From assembly GCF_024198175.1 (NCBI RefSeq), contig NZ_JAJVKV010000011.1, positions 248,001 to 312,000 of the forward strand: 64,000 nucleotides of DNA, given 5' to 3'. This document shows, piece by piece, positions 16,664-25,080 of this stretch (position 1 is the stretch's first letter; the number at the start of each line of letters is the position of its first letter). A model generated the notes under the pieces. It saw only the letters and a list, made by a program, of their open reading frames with translations. It ran no database searches and had not been told where the DNA came from. A program made the translations under genes and the position numbers. This stretch comes from Pyxidicoccus xibeiensis. Lineage in GTDB: Bacteria; Myxococcota; Myxococcia; Myxococcales; Myxococcaceae.

Positions 16664-17776
16664 TCAGCCCTTGGGCGTGGCGACCAGGTCGAAGTCGGGG
16701 ATGTGCTCGCGCATGAACTCGCGCATCCGGTTGATGAGGGCCGCCTCGATTTGGCGGGCGCGCTCGCGGCTGACGCCGTACTTGTCGCCGATGTCCTGGA
16801 GCGTGAGGGGCTCGTCCGAGGTGAGCCGGTTCTCGAAGATGTAGCGCTCCTTGCCCTCCAGGGTGCGGGCGAACTCGGCCAGCTTCTCGCGGAAGAGGGC
16901 CTTGAGCTGCTCGGCACCCAGCCGTTCGTCGGCGGGCATGGCCCCGGAGGGCAGGTACCGGTCCGCCCGCGTCGCGCCCGAGTCGTCATCCGCGCGCAGC
17001 GGCGCGTCGATGGACATCTCGTCGTGCCCCAGGCGCTGGTCCATCTCCACCACGTCCTGCTCGGTGACGTTGAGCCGCTCCGCCAGCAGCTTCGGGCTGG
17101 CCTCGAAGCCCTGGGAGATGAGCTTCTCCTGCTCCTGGCGCAGCTTGAAGAAGAGCTTCCGCTGGGCCTCGGTGGTCCCCAGCTTCACCATCTTCCAGTT
17201 GTCCATGATGTAGCGGAGGATGTAGGCCCGAATCCACCACGCGGCGTAGCTGCTCAGCTTCACGCCCCGCTCCGGGTCGTACTTCTTCACCGCCTGCATC
17301 AGCCCGATGTTGCCCTCCTGGACCAGGTCCAGCAGGGACAGCGGGTTGCGGTGGTACTCGTGCGCCAGCTTGACCACCAGGCGCAGGTTGGAGGCCACCA
17401 GCCGGTAGGCCGCCCCCACGTCCGCCGTGTCCCTGTAGTGCCGGGCAAGCTGGAGCTCCTCCTCCCGCGTCAGCAGCGGGTGGCGCTGGACCTCCGCCAT
17501 GTAGGCCTGGAGGGGGTCCCTCGACGTGAGCCCCGACTCCCCCACCCGGGCCAGGGCCTTGGGAGGGACGATGGGGCCGCTGACGTCCGCCTCGGTCTCC
17601 ACCTCCGCCAGCTCGGCGGGGTCCGGCTCCAGGGCGTCCGGGTCCGTCGCCGCCTCGGCCTGGGCCTCCTCGCCCTCCGGCTCGAGCACTTCCGCCTCGG
17701 CGGTGCCAGGGGCCGCAGGCCGCTTCGCACGGGACCGGGGGGTCGTCCCTTTGGTTCTCTTCCTCCCATTCGCCAT
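16664..17776 (-). CDS. RpoH-like sigma-70 family factor
   Basis: 370 residues from the ATG at 17776. An acidic, Ala/Pro-rich N-terminal extension of about 95 residues precedes region 1.2 (DPLQAYMAEVQRHPLLTREEE). Region 2 is clear: LLDLVQEGNIGLMQAVKKYDPERG, then SSYAAWWIRAYILRYIMDN for -10 recognition. Region 4 ends the protein with the helix-turn-helix LQDIGDKYGVSRERARQIE. The spacing and the AAWWIRAYI motif place it with heat-shock-type sigma32 factors; Myxococcus xanthus has several such (SigB, SigC, SigE) acting in development and stress. Which one this is cannot be told from sequence alone. It is divergent from the DEAD-box gene, sharing a 68-base promoter region. Confidence 0.85.
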   Translation of the reverse strand: MANGRKRTKGTTPRSRAKRPAAPGTAEAEVLEPEGEEAQAEAATDPDALEPDPAELAEVETEADVSGPIVPPKALARVGESGLTSRDPLQAYMAEVQRHPLLTREEELQLARHYRDTADVGAAYRLVASNLRLVVKLAHEYHRNPLSLLDLVQEGNIGLMQAVKKYDPERGVKLSSYAAWWIRAYILRYIMDNWKMVKLGTTEAQRKLFFKLRQEQEKLISQGFEASPKLLAERLNVTEQDVVEMDQRLGHDEMSIDAPLRADDDSGATRADRYLPSGAMPADERLGAEQLKALFREKLAEFARTLEGKERYIFENRLTSDEPLTLQDIGDKYGVSRERARQIEAALINRMREFMREHIPDFDLVATPKG

Positions 17777-17844
17777 GGGCGCTCCATACTCCAAAGTGCC
17801 GCGATTGTTGCCAGAGCGTAATGCAGGGGCTATGCCCATGCCTG

Positions 17845-20316
17845 ATGAGCGACATCCAAGAGCCCACGCCGGGAACCCCGGCGCCTGACGAAGCCCCGAC
17901 GCGTCCCGCCGAGTACGTCGCGGACATCGGCTTCGACGACATGAACCTCTCCGAGCCACTCCGCCGCGCGCTGGCGGAAGTCGGCTATACCCACCCCACC
18001 CCCGTCCAGGCCCGCGCGTTCCAGCCGGCCATGGAAGGCCGGGACCTCATCGTCCGCAGCAAGACGGGCACTGGCAAGACGGCCGCCTTCGGCCTGCCCC
18101 TGCTGGAGAAGATTCCCGCTGACGAGAAGAAGGTCCGTGCCCTCATCCTCTGCCCCACCCGCGAGCTGGCCATCCAGGTGGCGGAGGAGCTGAAGTCACT
18201 CTCCAAGTACAAGGGCGTGAAGGTGGCGGCCATCTACGGCGGCGCCTCCATGAAGCAGCAGGAGGACGCGCTCGAGGAGGGCACGCCCATCATCGTGGGC
18301 ACGCCCGGCCGCGTGTTCGACCACATCAACCGCGGCAACCTGAAGCTGGACGGGTGTGACCACGCGGTGCTGGACGAAGCGGACGAGATGCTCAACCAGG
18401 GCTTCTTCGAGGAGGTCACCCGCATCCTCGACCGCCTTCCGAAGAACCGGCAGGTGCTGCTCTTCAGCGCCACCGTCCCCACGGACATCCAGAACCTCAT
18501 CGCCCGCTACACGACGAACGCGGAGACGCTGCTGTTGTCCGGCGACGTCTTCACGGTGGAGCACATCCACCACATCCGCTACGACGTGTCGGAAGCCCTC
18601 CCCAAGCCGCGCCACCTCATCTACGTGCTGGAGAAGGAGGAGCCCCAGAACGCCATCATCTTCTGCAACACGCGGGATGACACGGCGCTGGTGACGGCGG
18701 TGCTCAACCGCAACGGCTTCGACGCGGAGCTGCTCAACGGAGACCTGCCGCAGAAGGAGCGCGAGCGGGTGATGGGCAAGGTGAAGCGCGGCGAGGTGGC
18801 CTTCATGGTCGCCACGGACATCGCGGCGCGCGGCATCGACATCTCCGGGCTGGAGTACGTCATCAACTACTCGCTGCCCGAGGACGCGGCGGTGTACCTG
18901 CACCGGGTGGGCCGCACGGGCCGCATCGGCAACAAGGGCACCGCCATCAACCTCTTCTCCGGCCGCGAGCTGGCCACGTTCACCACGCTGGAGAAGAAGT
19001 TCGGCATCAAGTTCGAGATGCGCGAGATGCCGGCGCCCGAGGAGGCGATGCGGCTGTGGACGGAGCGCCACGTGCGCGAAATCCACGAGGCGGCCAGCGG
19101 GTCCATCTTCGAGGGCTTCCTGCCCCTGGCCTCGCAGCTCAAGTCGCGCCCGGACGCGGACGACCTCATCGCCTTCCTGCTGAAGTACTTCTTCAGCCAC
19201 CTGCGCATGGAGAAGGCGGCGGCGGCCTTCGCGGCCGAGGGGCGCGAGCCGCCCCAGCCGCGCACGTACGAGAGCAAGGAAGGCCGTGGCCGTGGCGGCG
19301 ACCGTCGCGAGCGCGGCGGGGAGCGGCGGGGCGACCGCGAGGAGCGGCGCGAGCGGCCCGCGCGGGCGGACCGGCCGGAGCGCACCGAGCGTCCGGAGCG
19401 CACCGAGCGTCCGGAGCGCGCCGAGTCCCCGGACCGTGAGCGGCGGCCCCGGCGGGACGAGCCGCGGCGCGAGCGTGGCGAAGGCGCCCGCGGCGCGGCG
19501 GCCCTGGAGGCCGGCCCGGGCGAGGTGAAGCTCTGGGTCAACCTGGGGACGGCGGACGGCCTGGGGCCGGGCAGCATCGCCACGGCGCTGGAGGACGCGG
19601 GCGCGCCCCTGGGGAAGATGGTGCGCGCGGAGCTGCGCCCCACCTTCGCGTACGTCTTCGTGGCGGAGGATGACGCCGCCGGCTTCGAGGCCGTCAACGG
19701 CAAGCAGCACGGCACCAAGGTGCTGCGCGTGGAGCGCAGCAAGCCGCGCACCGAGCGCGAGGCCACGCCCCGCCCGCCCCCGTCCCCGGACGCGGGCCCC
19801 GGCGAGGCGAAGCTGTGGACCAACCTGGGCACCGACGACGGCATGGACGAGGCGAAGCTGCCCGCCGCGCTGGAGGCCGCGGGCGCCCCCGCCGGCAAGG
19901 TGCTGCGCGTGGTGATGCGGCCCACCTACGGCTACGCCTACGTGGCCGAGGCGGACGCGCTCGCCTTCGAGGCCCTCAACGGCAAGCCGCACGGGGAGAA
20001 GGCGCTGAAGGTGGAGCGCCACCGCCCGCGTGGCTCCCGCGAGGAGCGCCGGCCGCGCACCGAGTCGATGCCGGACCTGCCGGGCCAGACGCGCCTGTGG
20101 GTGGGCTTGGGCCGGCAGGACGGCCTGGACGAGGCCGGCGTCACCGCCGCGCTGGAGGCCGCGGGTGCCCCCGCCGGCAAGGTGGTGCGCATGGACCTGC
20201 GCCCCACGTATGCGTACGTCTTCGTCGCCGACGAGGACGTGGCGGGCTTCGAGGCCACCCACGGCAAGCTGCACGGTGACCGGGCGCTGAAGGTGGAGCG
20301 CGCGAAGAAGAAGTAG
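17845..20316 (+). CDS. DEAD-box RNA helicase with three tandem DbpA-type RNA-binding domains
   Basis: 823 residues from the ATG at 17845; an upstream in-frame ATG at 17821 is possible but no ribosome site supports either. The helicase core (residues about 25-395) has SKTGTGKT, PTRELA, VLDEADEM, LFSAT and HRVGRTGR. An Arg-rich linker follows, with a perfect-phase RPERTE repeat. Then three copies of a 75-residue module (about residues 560-635, 655-725, 745-820), each with a LWxxLGxxDGl start and FAYVFVAxxDxxxFEA middle; they match the DbpA RNA-binding domain, which is normally single. Likely role: remodelling of structured RNA such as rRNA or cold-stress transcripts. A hairpin follows the stop at once. 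Confidence 0.85.
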   Translation: MSDIQEPTPGTPAPDEAPTRPAEYVADIGFDDMNLSEPLRRALAEVGYTHPTPVQARAFQPAMEGRDLIVRSKTGTGKTAAFGLPLLEKIPADEKKVRALILCPTRELAIQVAEELKSLSKYKGVKVAAIYGGASMKQQEDALEEGTPIIVGTPGRVFDHINRGNLKLDGCDHAVLDEADEMLNQGFFEEVTRILDRLPKNRQVLLFSATVPTDIQNLIARYTTNAETLLLSGDVFTVEHIHHIRYDVSEALPKPRHLIYVLEKEEPQNAIIFCNTRDDTALVTAVLNRNGFDAELLNGDLPQKERERVMGKVKRGEVAFMVATDIAARGIDISGLEYVINYSLPEDAAVYLHRVGRTGRIGNKGTAINLFSGRELATFTTLEKKFGIKFEMREMPAPEEAMRLWTERHVREIHEAASGSIFEGFLPLASQLKSRPDADDLIAFLLKYFFSHLRMEKAAAAFAAEGREPPQPRTYESKEGRGRGGDRRERGGERRGDREERRERPARADRPERTERPERTERPERAESPDRERRPRRDEPRRERGEGARGAAALEAGPGEVKLWVNLGTADGLGPGSIATALEDAGAPLGKMVRAELRPTFAYVFVAEDDAAGFEAVNGKQHGTKVLRVERSKPRTEREATPRPPPSPDAGPGEAKLWTNLGTDDGMDEAKLPAALEAAGAPAGKVLRVVMRPTYGYAYVAEADALAFEALNGKPHGEKALKVERHRPRGSREERRPRTESMPDLPGQTRLWVGLGRQDGLDEAGVTAALEAAGAPAGKVVRMDLRPTYAYVFVADEDVAGFEATHGKLHGDRALKVERAKKK
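19372..19425 (+). repeat. Three 18-base tandem repeats in the helicase linker
   Basis: Three in-frame copies of an 18-base unit encode RPERTE, RPERTE, RPERAE in the Arg/Glu linker between the helicase core and the RNA-binding repeats. The copies differ at very few positions, indicating recent slippage. Confidence 0.8.
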
Positions 20317-20318
20317 CG

Positions 20319-20338
20319 GGAGAGGCTCCAGCCTCTCC
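20319..20338. terminator. Hairpin after the DEAD-box gene
   Basis: GGAGAGGC (20319-20326) and GCCTCTCC (20331-20338) form an 8-bp stem with a TCCA loop, 3 bases past the helicase stop and between convergent genes, so it can serve both directions. Confidence 0.6.
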
Positions 20339-20356
20339 GCGAGGCTCGGAGCCAGC

Positions 20357-20863
20357 TCAGCCGCTGGCGGTGCTCGCGCCGGCCGCCTTCTTGCGCCGCT
20401 CCCGGTGGTAGTGGGCGGTGCACAGGCCCCGGGCGAGCACCGGCCGGACGCAGTCGGCCTCGACGCAGCGGGCGGACTCGGTCGGTGGCGCCGCTGCCAC
20501 CGGCGCGGCGTCCTCGCAGAACAGCAGCTCCGCCACCGCCAGCAGCCGGTCCAGGTCCGCGCGCGACAGGTGGCGGGCCCGGACGAAGGCCTCCACCCGG
20601 TGCAGGCCGGCGTCCTGCGCGTCGTCCAGCCGCAGCAGCTCCCACAGGGGCAGCTCCAGCGCCGTGGCCACCTGGAGCAGCGTCTCGTAGCTGGGGCTGC
20701 GCTCGCCGCGCTCCAGCAGGGACGCGAAGGACACGGAGATGCCGCAGCGGGCGGCGAAGTCCTCCTGCGTGAGGCCCCGCCGCTCCCGCAGGGCGCGGAT
20801 GCGCCGGGCCAGGCCCTGCAGGTGTCCGCTCACGTGGGAAGCCTCTGGCGGGCCGGGGGGCAT
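20357..20863 (-). CDS. XRE-family regulator with C-terminal zinc-finger-like motif
   Basis: 168 residues from the ATG at 20863; a GTG at 20887 would add eight residues but is preceded too closely by its only ribosome-like site. A Cro/CI helix-turn-helix (RIRALRERRGLTQEDFAARC, then ISVSFASLLERGERSPSYETL) fills residues about 20-75. A linker and helix follow, then C-x4-C-x9-C-x2-H (CVEADC, GLCTAHYHRERRK) near the end, resembling small zinc knuckles of HNH-like or phage proteins. It is divergent from the glutamate dehydrogenase gene across 99 bases and may control it; no operator was identified. Confidence 0.75.
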   Translation of the reverse strand: MPPGPPEASHVSGHLQGLARRIRALRERRGLTQEDFAARCGISVSFASLLERGERSPSYETLLQVATALELPLWELLRLDDAQDAGLHRVEAFVRARHLSRADLDRLLAVAELLFCEDAAPVAAAPPTESARCVEADCVRPVLARGLCTAHYHRERRKKAAGASTASG

Positions 20864-20962
20864 AGGGCGTTTTCTATGGTAGCGCACCCCTTCTGTTAAG
20901 GTCTCGCGCGCGGTGAAGGCCCTCGTGCTTCGGGCCCGCCGCCTTCAGGAGTCTTCCGAGCC

Positions 20963-22192
20963 ATGAGCGCCGTCGAGGGTACCAACTACTTCTTCCGCAA
21001 GGCCGCGCGGATCATGGACGTGGGCACCCCCATCGAGACGCTGCTCGCCACGCCGCTGCGCGAAGTGAAGGTCCAGGTCTCCATCGAGATGGACTCCGGG
21101 GAGATTCGCACCTTCCTCGGGTACCGGATCCAGCACGACAACAGCCGCGGCCCCATGAAGGGCGGCCTGCGCTACCACCCGCGGCTGGACCAGGACGAGT
21201 GCGCGTCGCTCGCCTCGCTGATGACGTGGAAGACGGCGGTGGTGAACGTGCCGTACGGCGGCGCCAAGGGCGGCATCGCCTGTGATCCGTCGCAGCTGTC
21301 CATCAAGGAGCTGGAGCGGCTCACCCGGAAGTTCGTGGACCAGGTGCAGGACGTCATCGGCCCCACGCGTGACATCCCCGCCCCCGACGTCAACACCAAC
21401 CCCCAGGTGATGGCCTGGATAATGGACCAGTACTCGCGCTACCACGGCCACTCGCCGGCGGTGGTGACGGGCAAGCCGCTGGAGCTGTACGGCAGCAAGG
21501 GCCGCGAGGCGGCCACCGGGCGCGGGCTGCTCTACGTGTGCCGTGAAATCATGCGGGACCTGGGCCTGCCGGTGAAGGGCACGCGCTTCGCGCTCCAGGG
21601 CTTCGGCAACGTGGGCAGCCACACCGCGCAGCTGCTCTGGGAGGACGGCGGCGTGGTGGTGGCCGTCTCGGACGTGCTGGGCGGCGTGCGCAACCCGCAG
21701 GGCCTGGACATCCCCTCCCTCTTCGAGCACGTGAAGCGCACCGGCACGGTGTCGGGCTTCGGCGGCGGCGCGGCGTGCACCAATGACGACGTGCTGACGG
21801 CGGACTGCGAGGTGCTCATCCCCGCGGCGCTGGGCCACGTGCTCACCAAGGACAACGCCAACGCGGTGCGCGCCAAGCTCATCATCGAGGGCGCCAACGG
21901 CCCCACCCAGCCGGAGGCGGACGAAATCTTCGAGAAGCGCGGCATCTTCGTGGTGCCGGACGTGCTCGCCAGCGCCGGCGGCGTGACGGTGAGCTACTTC
22001 GAGTGGGTCCAGAACCTCCAGCACCTGTCGTGGGAGGAGGAGCGCGTCAACGCGGAGCTGGAGAAGACGATGAAGGAGTCCTACGAGCGCGTGGCCCAGG
22101 TGGCCCGCTCGCGCAAGGTCTCCATGCGGACGGCCGCCTACATCCTGGCCATCGGCCGGGTGGGCAAGGCCACCGTGCTGCGCGGCATCTGA
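20963..22192 (+). CDS. gdhA: Glutamate dehydrogenase (Glu/Leu/Phe/Val dehydrogenase family)
   Basis: 409 residues, the usual size of hexameric GDH. RGPMKGGLRYHP binds substrate; the catalytic Lys is K102 in GGAKGG; the dinucleotide fold has GFGNVGSH (about residues 214-221). The lack of long insertions favours an NAD-linked catabolic or dual-specificity enzyme, interconverting glutamate and 2-oxoglutarate plus ammonia. A CAGGAGTC ribosome site lies before the ATG. It is followed after 105 bases by threonine ammonia-lyase; both release ammonia from amino acids, which suits an amino-acid-feeding predator. Divergent from the XRE gene. Confidence 0.92.
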   Translation: MSAVEGTNYFFRKAARIMDVGTPIETLLATPLREVKVQVSIEMDSGEIRTFLGYRIQHDNSRGPMKGGLRYHPRLDQDECASLASLMTWKTAVVNVPYGGAKGGIACDPSQLSIKELERLTRKFVDQVQDVIGPTRDIPAPDVNTNPQVMAWIMDQYSRYHGHSPAVVTGKPLELYGSKGREAATGRGLLYVCREIMRDLGLPVKGTRFALQGFGNVGSHTAQLLWEDGGVVVAVSDVLGGVRNPQGLDIPSLFEHVKRTGTVSGFGGGAACTNDDVLTADCEVLIPAALGHVLTKDNANAVRAKLIIEGANGPTQPEADEIFEKRGIFVVPDVLASAGGVTVSYFEWVQNLQHLSWEEERVNAELEKTMKESYERVAQVARSRKVSMRTAAYILAIGRVGKATVLRGI

Positions 22193-22284
22193 CGCACCCC
22201 GCCACGTCCGCCCGGTGTGGCCGGGAGGACGTGCCCAGCCGGGCGAAGGGGCGGCTGTCTCTTCCGCCCGGGGCGCGCTTCCGC

Positions 22285-22290
22285 TACACG
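22285..22290 (+). promoter_or_regulatory. Putative -10 element TACACG for the threonine ammonia-lyase gene
   Basis: TACACG ends 7 bases before the ATG at 22298, the same spacing as in other candidate leaderless genes of this window. No ribosome site is present between. Confidence 0.3.
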
Positions 22291-22297
22291 CGGCCCC

Positions 22298-23515
22298 ATG
22301 GTCACCCTCCAGGACATCCTGGCCGCGCGCGAGCGGCTGCGCGACGCCATCCGCCCCACCCCGTGCCCGCAGTCGGACTACTTCACGGAGCGCACCGAGT
22401 GCGCGGCGGTGTTCTTCAAGATGGAGAACCTGCAGCGCACCGGCGCCTTCAAGGAGCGCGGCGCGCTCAACAAGCTGCTGTCGCTCACCCCGGACGAGCG
22501 GCGCCGGGGCGTCATCGCCGCGTCGGCCGGCAACCATGCGCAGGGCGTGGCGTTCAACGCGCTGAAGCTGGGGGTGAAGGCCACCATCGTCATGCCGGAG
22601 CGCACGCCGCTCATCAAGGTGTCGCGCACGCGTGACGAGTACAAGGCGCGCGTGGTGCTCAAGGGCTCCAACTTCGACGAGTCCTACGCGGAGGCGCTGC
22701 GCATCCAGAAGGAGGAGGGCTCGGTCTTCGTCCACCCCTTCAACGACCCGCTCGTCATCGCCGGCCAGGGCACCATTGGCCTGGAGCTGCTGGAGCAGTG
22801 CCCGGACCTGGAGGTGGTGCTGGTGCCCATCGGCGGTGGCGGGCTCATCTCCGGCGTCGCCTGCGCGCTGAAGGAGAAGAAGCCCGGCATCCGCGTGGTG
22901 GGCGTGCAGACGGCCACCATCGCCAGCATGAAGGCGTCGGTGGAGGCCGGCCACCTGGTGGACCTCACGGCCGCGGGCACCACGATTGCGGACGGCATCG
23001 CGGTGAAGCGCGTGGGCGAGCTCACCTTCCCCATGGTGCGCAAGTACGTGGACGACGTGGTGGCGGTGGACGAGGAGGAGATCGCGGCGGCCATCCTCAC
23101 GTTGCTGGAGCAGGAGAAGAGCGTGGTGGAGGGCGCGGGCGCGGTGGGCCTGGCCGCGCTGCTCGCCGGCGACGTGCCCCAGGCGAAGGGCAAGCGCACC
23201 GCCATCATCCTCAGCGGCGGCAACATCGACATGAACGTCATCAGCCGCATCATCGAGCGCGGCCTGGTGAGGGCCGGGCGCCTCGTGCAGCTCGAGGTCC
23301 GCCTGCCGGACCGGCCCGGCATGCTCGCGAAGCTCACGAGCCAGGTGGCCGAGCTGCGGGCCAATGTGGTGGAAATCCATCACGAGCGCGCCTTCTCCAA
23401 GGCGGGGCTGGGCGAGGCCATGGTGGAGGTGACGCTGGAGACCACCGGCCCCGCCCACATCGAGGAGCTGGAGCAGGCCCTGCGCAACCAGGGCATCCAG
23501 GTCGCCCGGAAGTAA
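22298..23515 (+). CDS. ilvA: Threonine ammonia-lyase with C-terminal ACT domain
   Basis: 405 residues from the ATG at 22298. The PLP lysine is K52 in TGAFKERGA, with the phosphate loop PIGGGGLISG near residue 185 and ASAGNHAQGV near 78. The C-terminal 75 residues (LVQLEVRLPDRPGMLAKLTSQV...) form one ACT-type regulatory domain. This architecture belongs to the shorter TdcB-like class rather than the two-ACT-domain biosynthetic IlvA of enterobacteria. It turns L-threonine into 2-oxobutyrate and ammonia, feeding isoleucine synthesis or catabolism. It could also act on serine. Preceded by gdhA on the same strand. Confidence 0.88.
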   Translation: MVTLQDILAARERLRDAIRPTPCPQSDYFTERTECAAVFFKMENLQRTGAFKERGALNKLLSLTPDERRRGVIAASAGNHAQGVAFNALKLGVKATIVMPERTPLIKVSRTRDEYKARVVLKGSNFDESYAEALRIQKEEGSVFVHPFNDPLVIAGQGTIGLELLEQCPDLEVVLVPIGGGGLISGVACALKEKKPGIRVVGVQTATIASMKASVEAGHLVDLTAAGTTIADGIAVKRVGELTFPMVRKYVDDVVAVDEEEIAAAILTLLEQEKSVVEGAGAVGLAALLAGDVPQAKGKRTAIILSGGNIDMNVISRIIERGLVRAGRLVQLEVRLPDRPGMLAKLTSQVAELRANVVEIHHERAFSKAGLGEAMVEVTLETTGPAHIEELEQALRNQGIQVARK

Positions 23516-23574
23516 CGAGGGGGTGTCGCCCCGAGGGAGGGAGGGGGGCTTGCGTCCGCGCTCGGGGGCTCGGC

Positions 23575-23580
23575 CATACT
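23575..23580 (+). promoter_or_regulatory. Putative -10 element CATACT for the TPR/peptidase gene
   Basis: CATACT ends 7 bases before the ATG at 23588. A GGAGG sequence lies between but too close to the start for ordinary ribosome spacing, so the transcript may be leaderless. Confidence 0.3.
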
Positions 23581-23587
23581 GGAGGGC

Positions 23588-24955
23588 ATGAGTTCCAGTG
23601 CCCTGCTCGCCGCCCTCCTCCTCGCCGCCGCCCCGCCCCCGTCCGCCCAGAAGGCCAGGGAGCTCGCCGCCAGCGGCTCCTGGGAGGAGCTGTACCTCGC
23701 CTTCGCTTCCGGTGACGTCTCGGGCGTGCCGGAGGCGCAGCGGCGCACCATCTCCGCCGCGCTGCTCAAGGGCTGCGAGGCCCTGCTGGGCGACGATGCG
23801 GTGATGGCGTACTCGTTGGGAGAGCGCGCCGCGGTGTACGACGAGTCCGCCGGGGCGCTGCGGTGCCTGGCGCGCTCCGCGCGCAAGACGGACCAGCGCG
23901 CGGCCGCGGAGGCCGCCCTGCGCAAGGGCCTGGAGCGCCACCCGAAGGACGGCAGCTTCGGCCTGGAGCTGGGCCGGCTGCTGCTGGAGGAGCAGGACTC
24001 CGCCGGGGCCCTGGCGGTGCTGGAGAAGGTGCCGCCCCGCTCGAAGGAGGGCGCCGAGGCGAAGCGCCTCATCCAGCAGGCCCGCGCGAAGACCAGCGAG
24101 GAGGGCGCGGCGCGGCGCGAGGCCGAGCGCCTGGAGCAGCGCATCAACGGCAAGACGGGAGCCGTCCCCGCGGGCGGCGGTGCCAGCCGCGGCGACACGC
24201 GCCCGGCCAGCCTCACCTACGAGTCCAGCACCGGCCCGGGCGGCATGCGCACGCGCGCCAACAGCCGCTTCGTCATCCGCTACTTCAACAACGAGCGCGA
24301 CTTCGGGCAGCGCGCCGAATACGAGGGACAGGTCGTCTCCGCGCTCGACGAGGCCTACGACTTCACGCGCCGCATCCTCGGCGAGGTGCGCCAGGCGCCC
24401 GTGGATGTCATCCTCTACACACTCGCCGAGTTCAGTACCCACTTCGGCGCGCGCACGGCACGCGGGGTGGCGGGGCTCTACTCGGAGAACGCCATCCGCA
24501 TCAACGACGCCGCCGAGCTGACGCAGATGACCAAGGCCACCCTGGTGCACGAGTACGTCCACGCCGCCGTGGACGACTTCTGCGGGGGCTCTGGCCACAA
24601 CGTCCCCATCTGGCTCAACGAGGGCCTGGCCGAGTACGTCGAGTGGCGCTACCTGGGCGGCGATGACCCGCCCCGGCCGCTGAAGACGTCCATGACCGGC
24701 GCCGCCAAGGCCGGCAAGCTGCCGAAGCTGGAGGACCTGGCCCGGCGGCCCCTCATCTCCACCAGCAACCCGGGCATCGCCTATGGGGTGTCCGCACTCG
24801 CCGTGCGGGAGCTGGTGCGACAGGGTGGGACGGCCAAGCTCCTCACCCTCATCCGGGACGTGGGCCAGGGCACGAGCTTCGAAGCCTCCCTGAAGAGCCA
24901 CTACGAGCTGAGCCTGGAGGCCCTGGACAAGGAGGTTCGGGACGCCCTCCAGTAG
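23588..24955 (+). CDS. Exported TPR protein with MA-type metalloprotease domain
   Basis: 455 residues. A short hydrophobic start suggests a signal peptide. Residues about 30-170 are helical repeats of TPR type (AEAALRKGLERHPKDGSFGLELGRLLLEE). From about 225 a gluzincin domain appears with H321-E-Y-V-H325 and E345 in WLNEGLAEYVE, the zinc ligands and catalytic Glu of the peptidase MA-like family. A possible role is processing of envelope or secreted proteins; substrate unknown. Stands alone, 125 bases before the giant repeat gene. Confidence 0.8.
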   Translation: MSSSALLAALLLAAAPPPSAQKARELAASGSWEELYLAFASGDVSGVPEAQRRTISAALLKGCEALLGDDAVMAYSLGERAAVYDESAGALRCLARSARKTDQRAAAEAALRKGLERHPKDGSFGLELGRLLLEEQDSAGALAVLEKVPPRSKEGAEAKRLIQQARAKTSEEGAARREAERLEQRINGKTGAVPAGGGASRGDTRPASLTYESSTGPGGMRTRANSRFVIRYFNNERDFGQRAEYEGQVVSALDEAYDFTRRILGEVRQAPVDVILYTLAEFSTHFGARTARGVAGLYSENAIRINDAAELTQMTKATLVHEYVHAAVDDFCGGSGHNVPIWLNEGLAEYVEWRYLGGDDPPRPLKTSMTGAAKAGKLPKLEDLARRPLISTSNPGIAYGVSALAVRELVRQGGTAKLLTLIRDVGQGTSFEASLKSHYELSLEALDKEVRDALQ

Positions 24956-24987
24956 AGGGACCTGCCAGCCGAGCCTGGGCCAATTGG

Positions 24988-25016
24988 TTTACCCCTCCGG
25001 GGGAGTCCCCTACACT
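24988..25016 (+). promoter_or_regulatory. Putative sigma70-type promoter of the giant repeat gene
   Basis: TTTACC (24988-24993) and TACACT (25011-25016) are separated by exactly 17 bases. The palindrome CCAATTGG (24980-24987) abuts the -35 box and could be an operator. The leader would be about 60 bases, ending in AAGGTGA before the ATG at 25081. Confidence 0.45.
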
Positions 25017-25080
25017 CGCAGCCCCCCCATTCACGCTGCGGCAGTAGCCGGGTCGTACGCTGTTCGCAGCAAGGTGACGG

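Noticed and set aside
20945-24901. A minus-strand open frame of about 1318 codons opposite gdhA, ilvA and the peptidase
   Set aside because: It overlaps three well-recognised plus-strand genes, shows no family motifs and arises from the high-GC lack of stop codons in the antisense frame.
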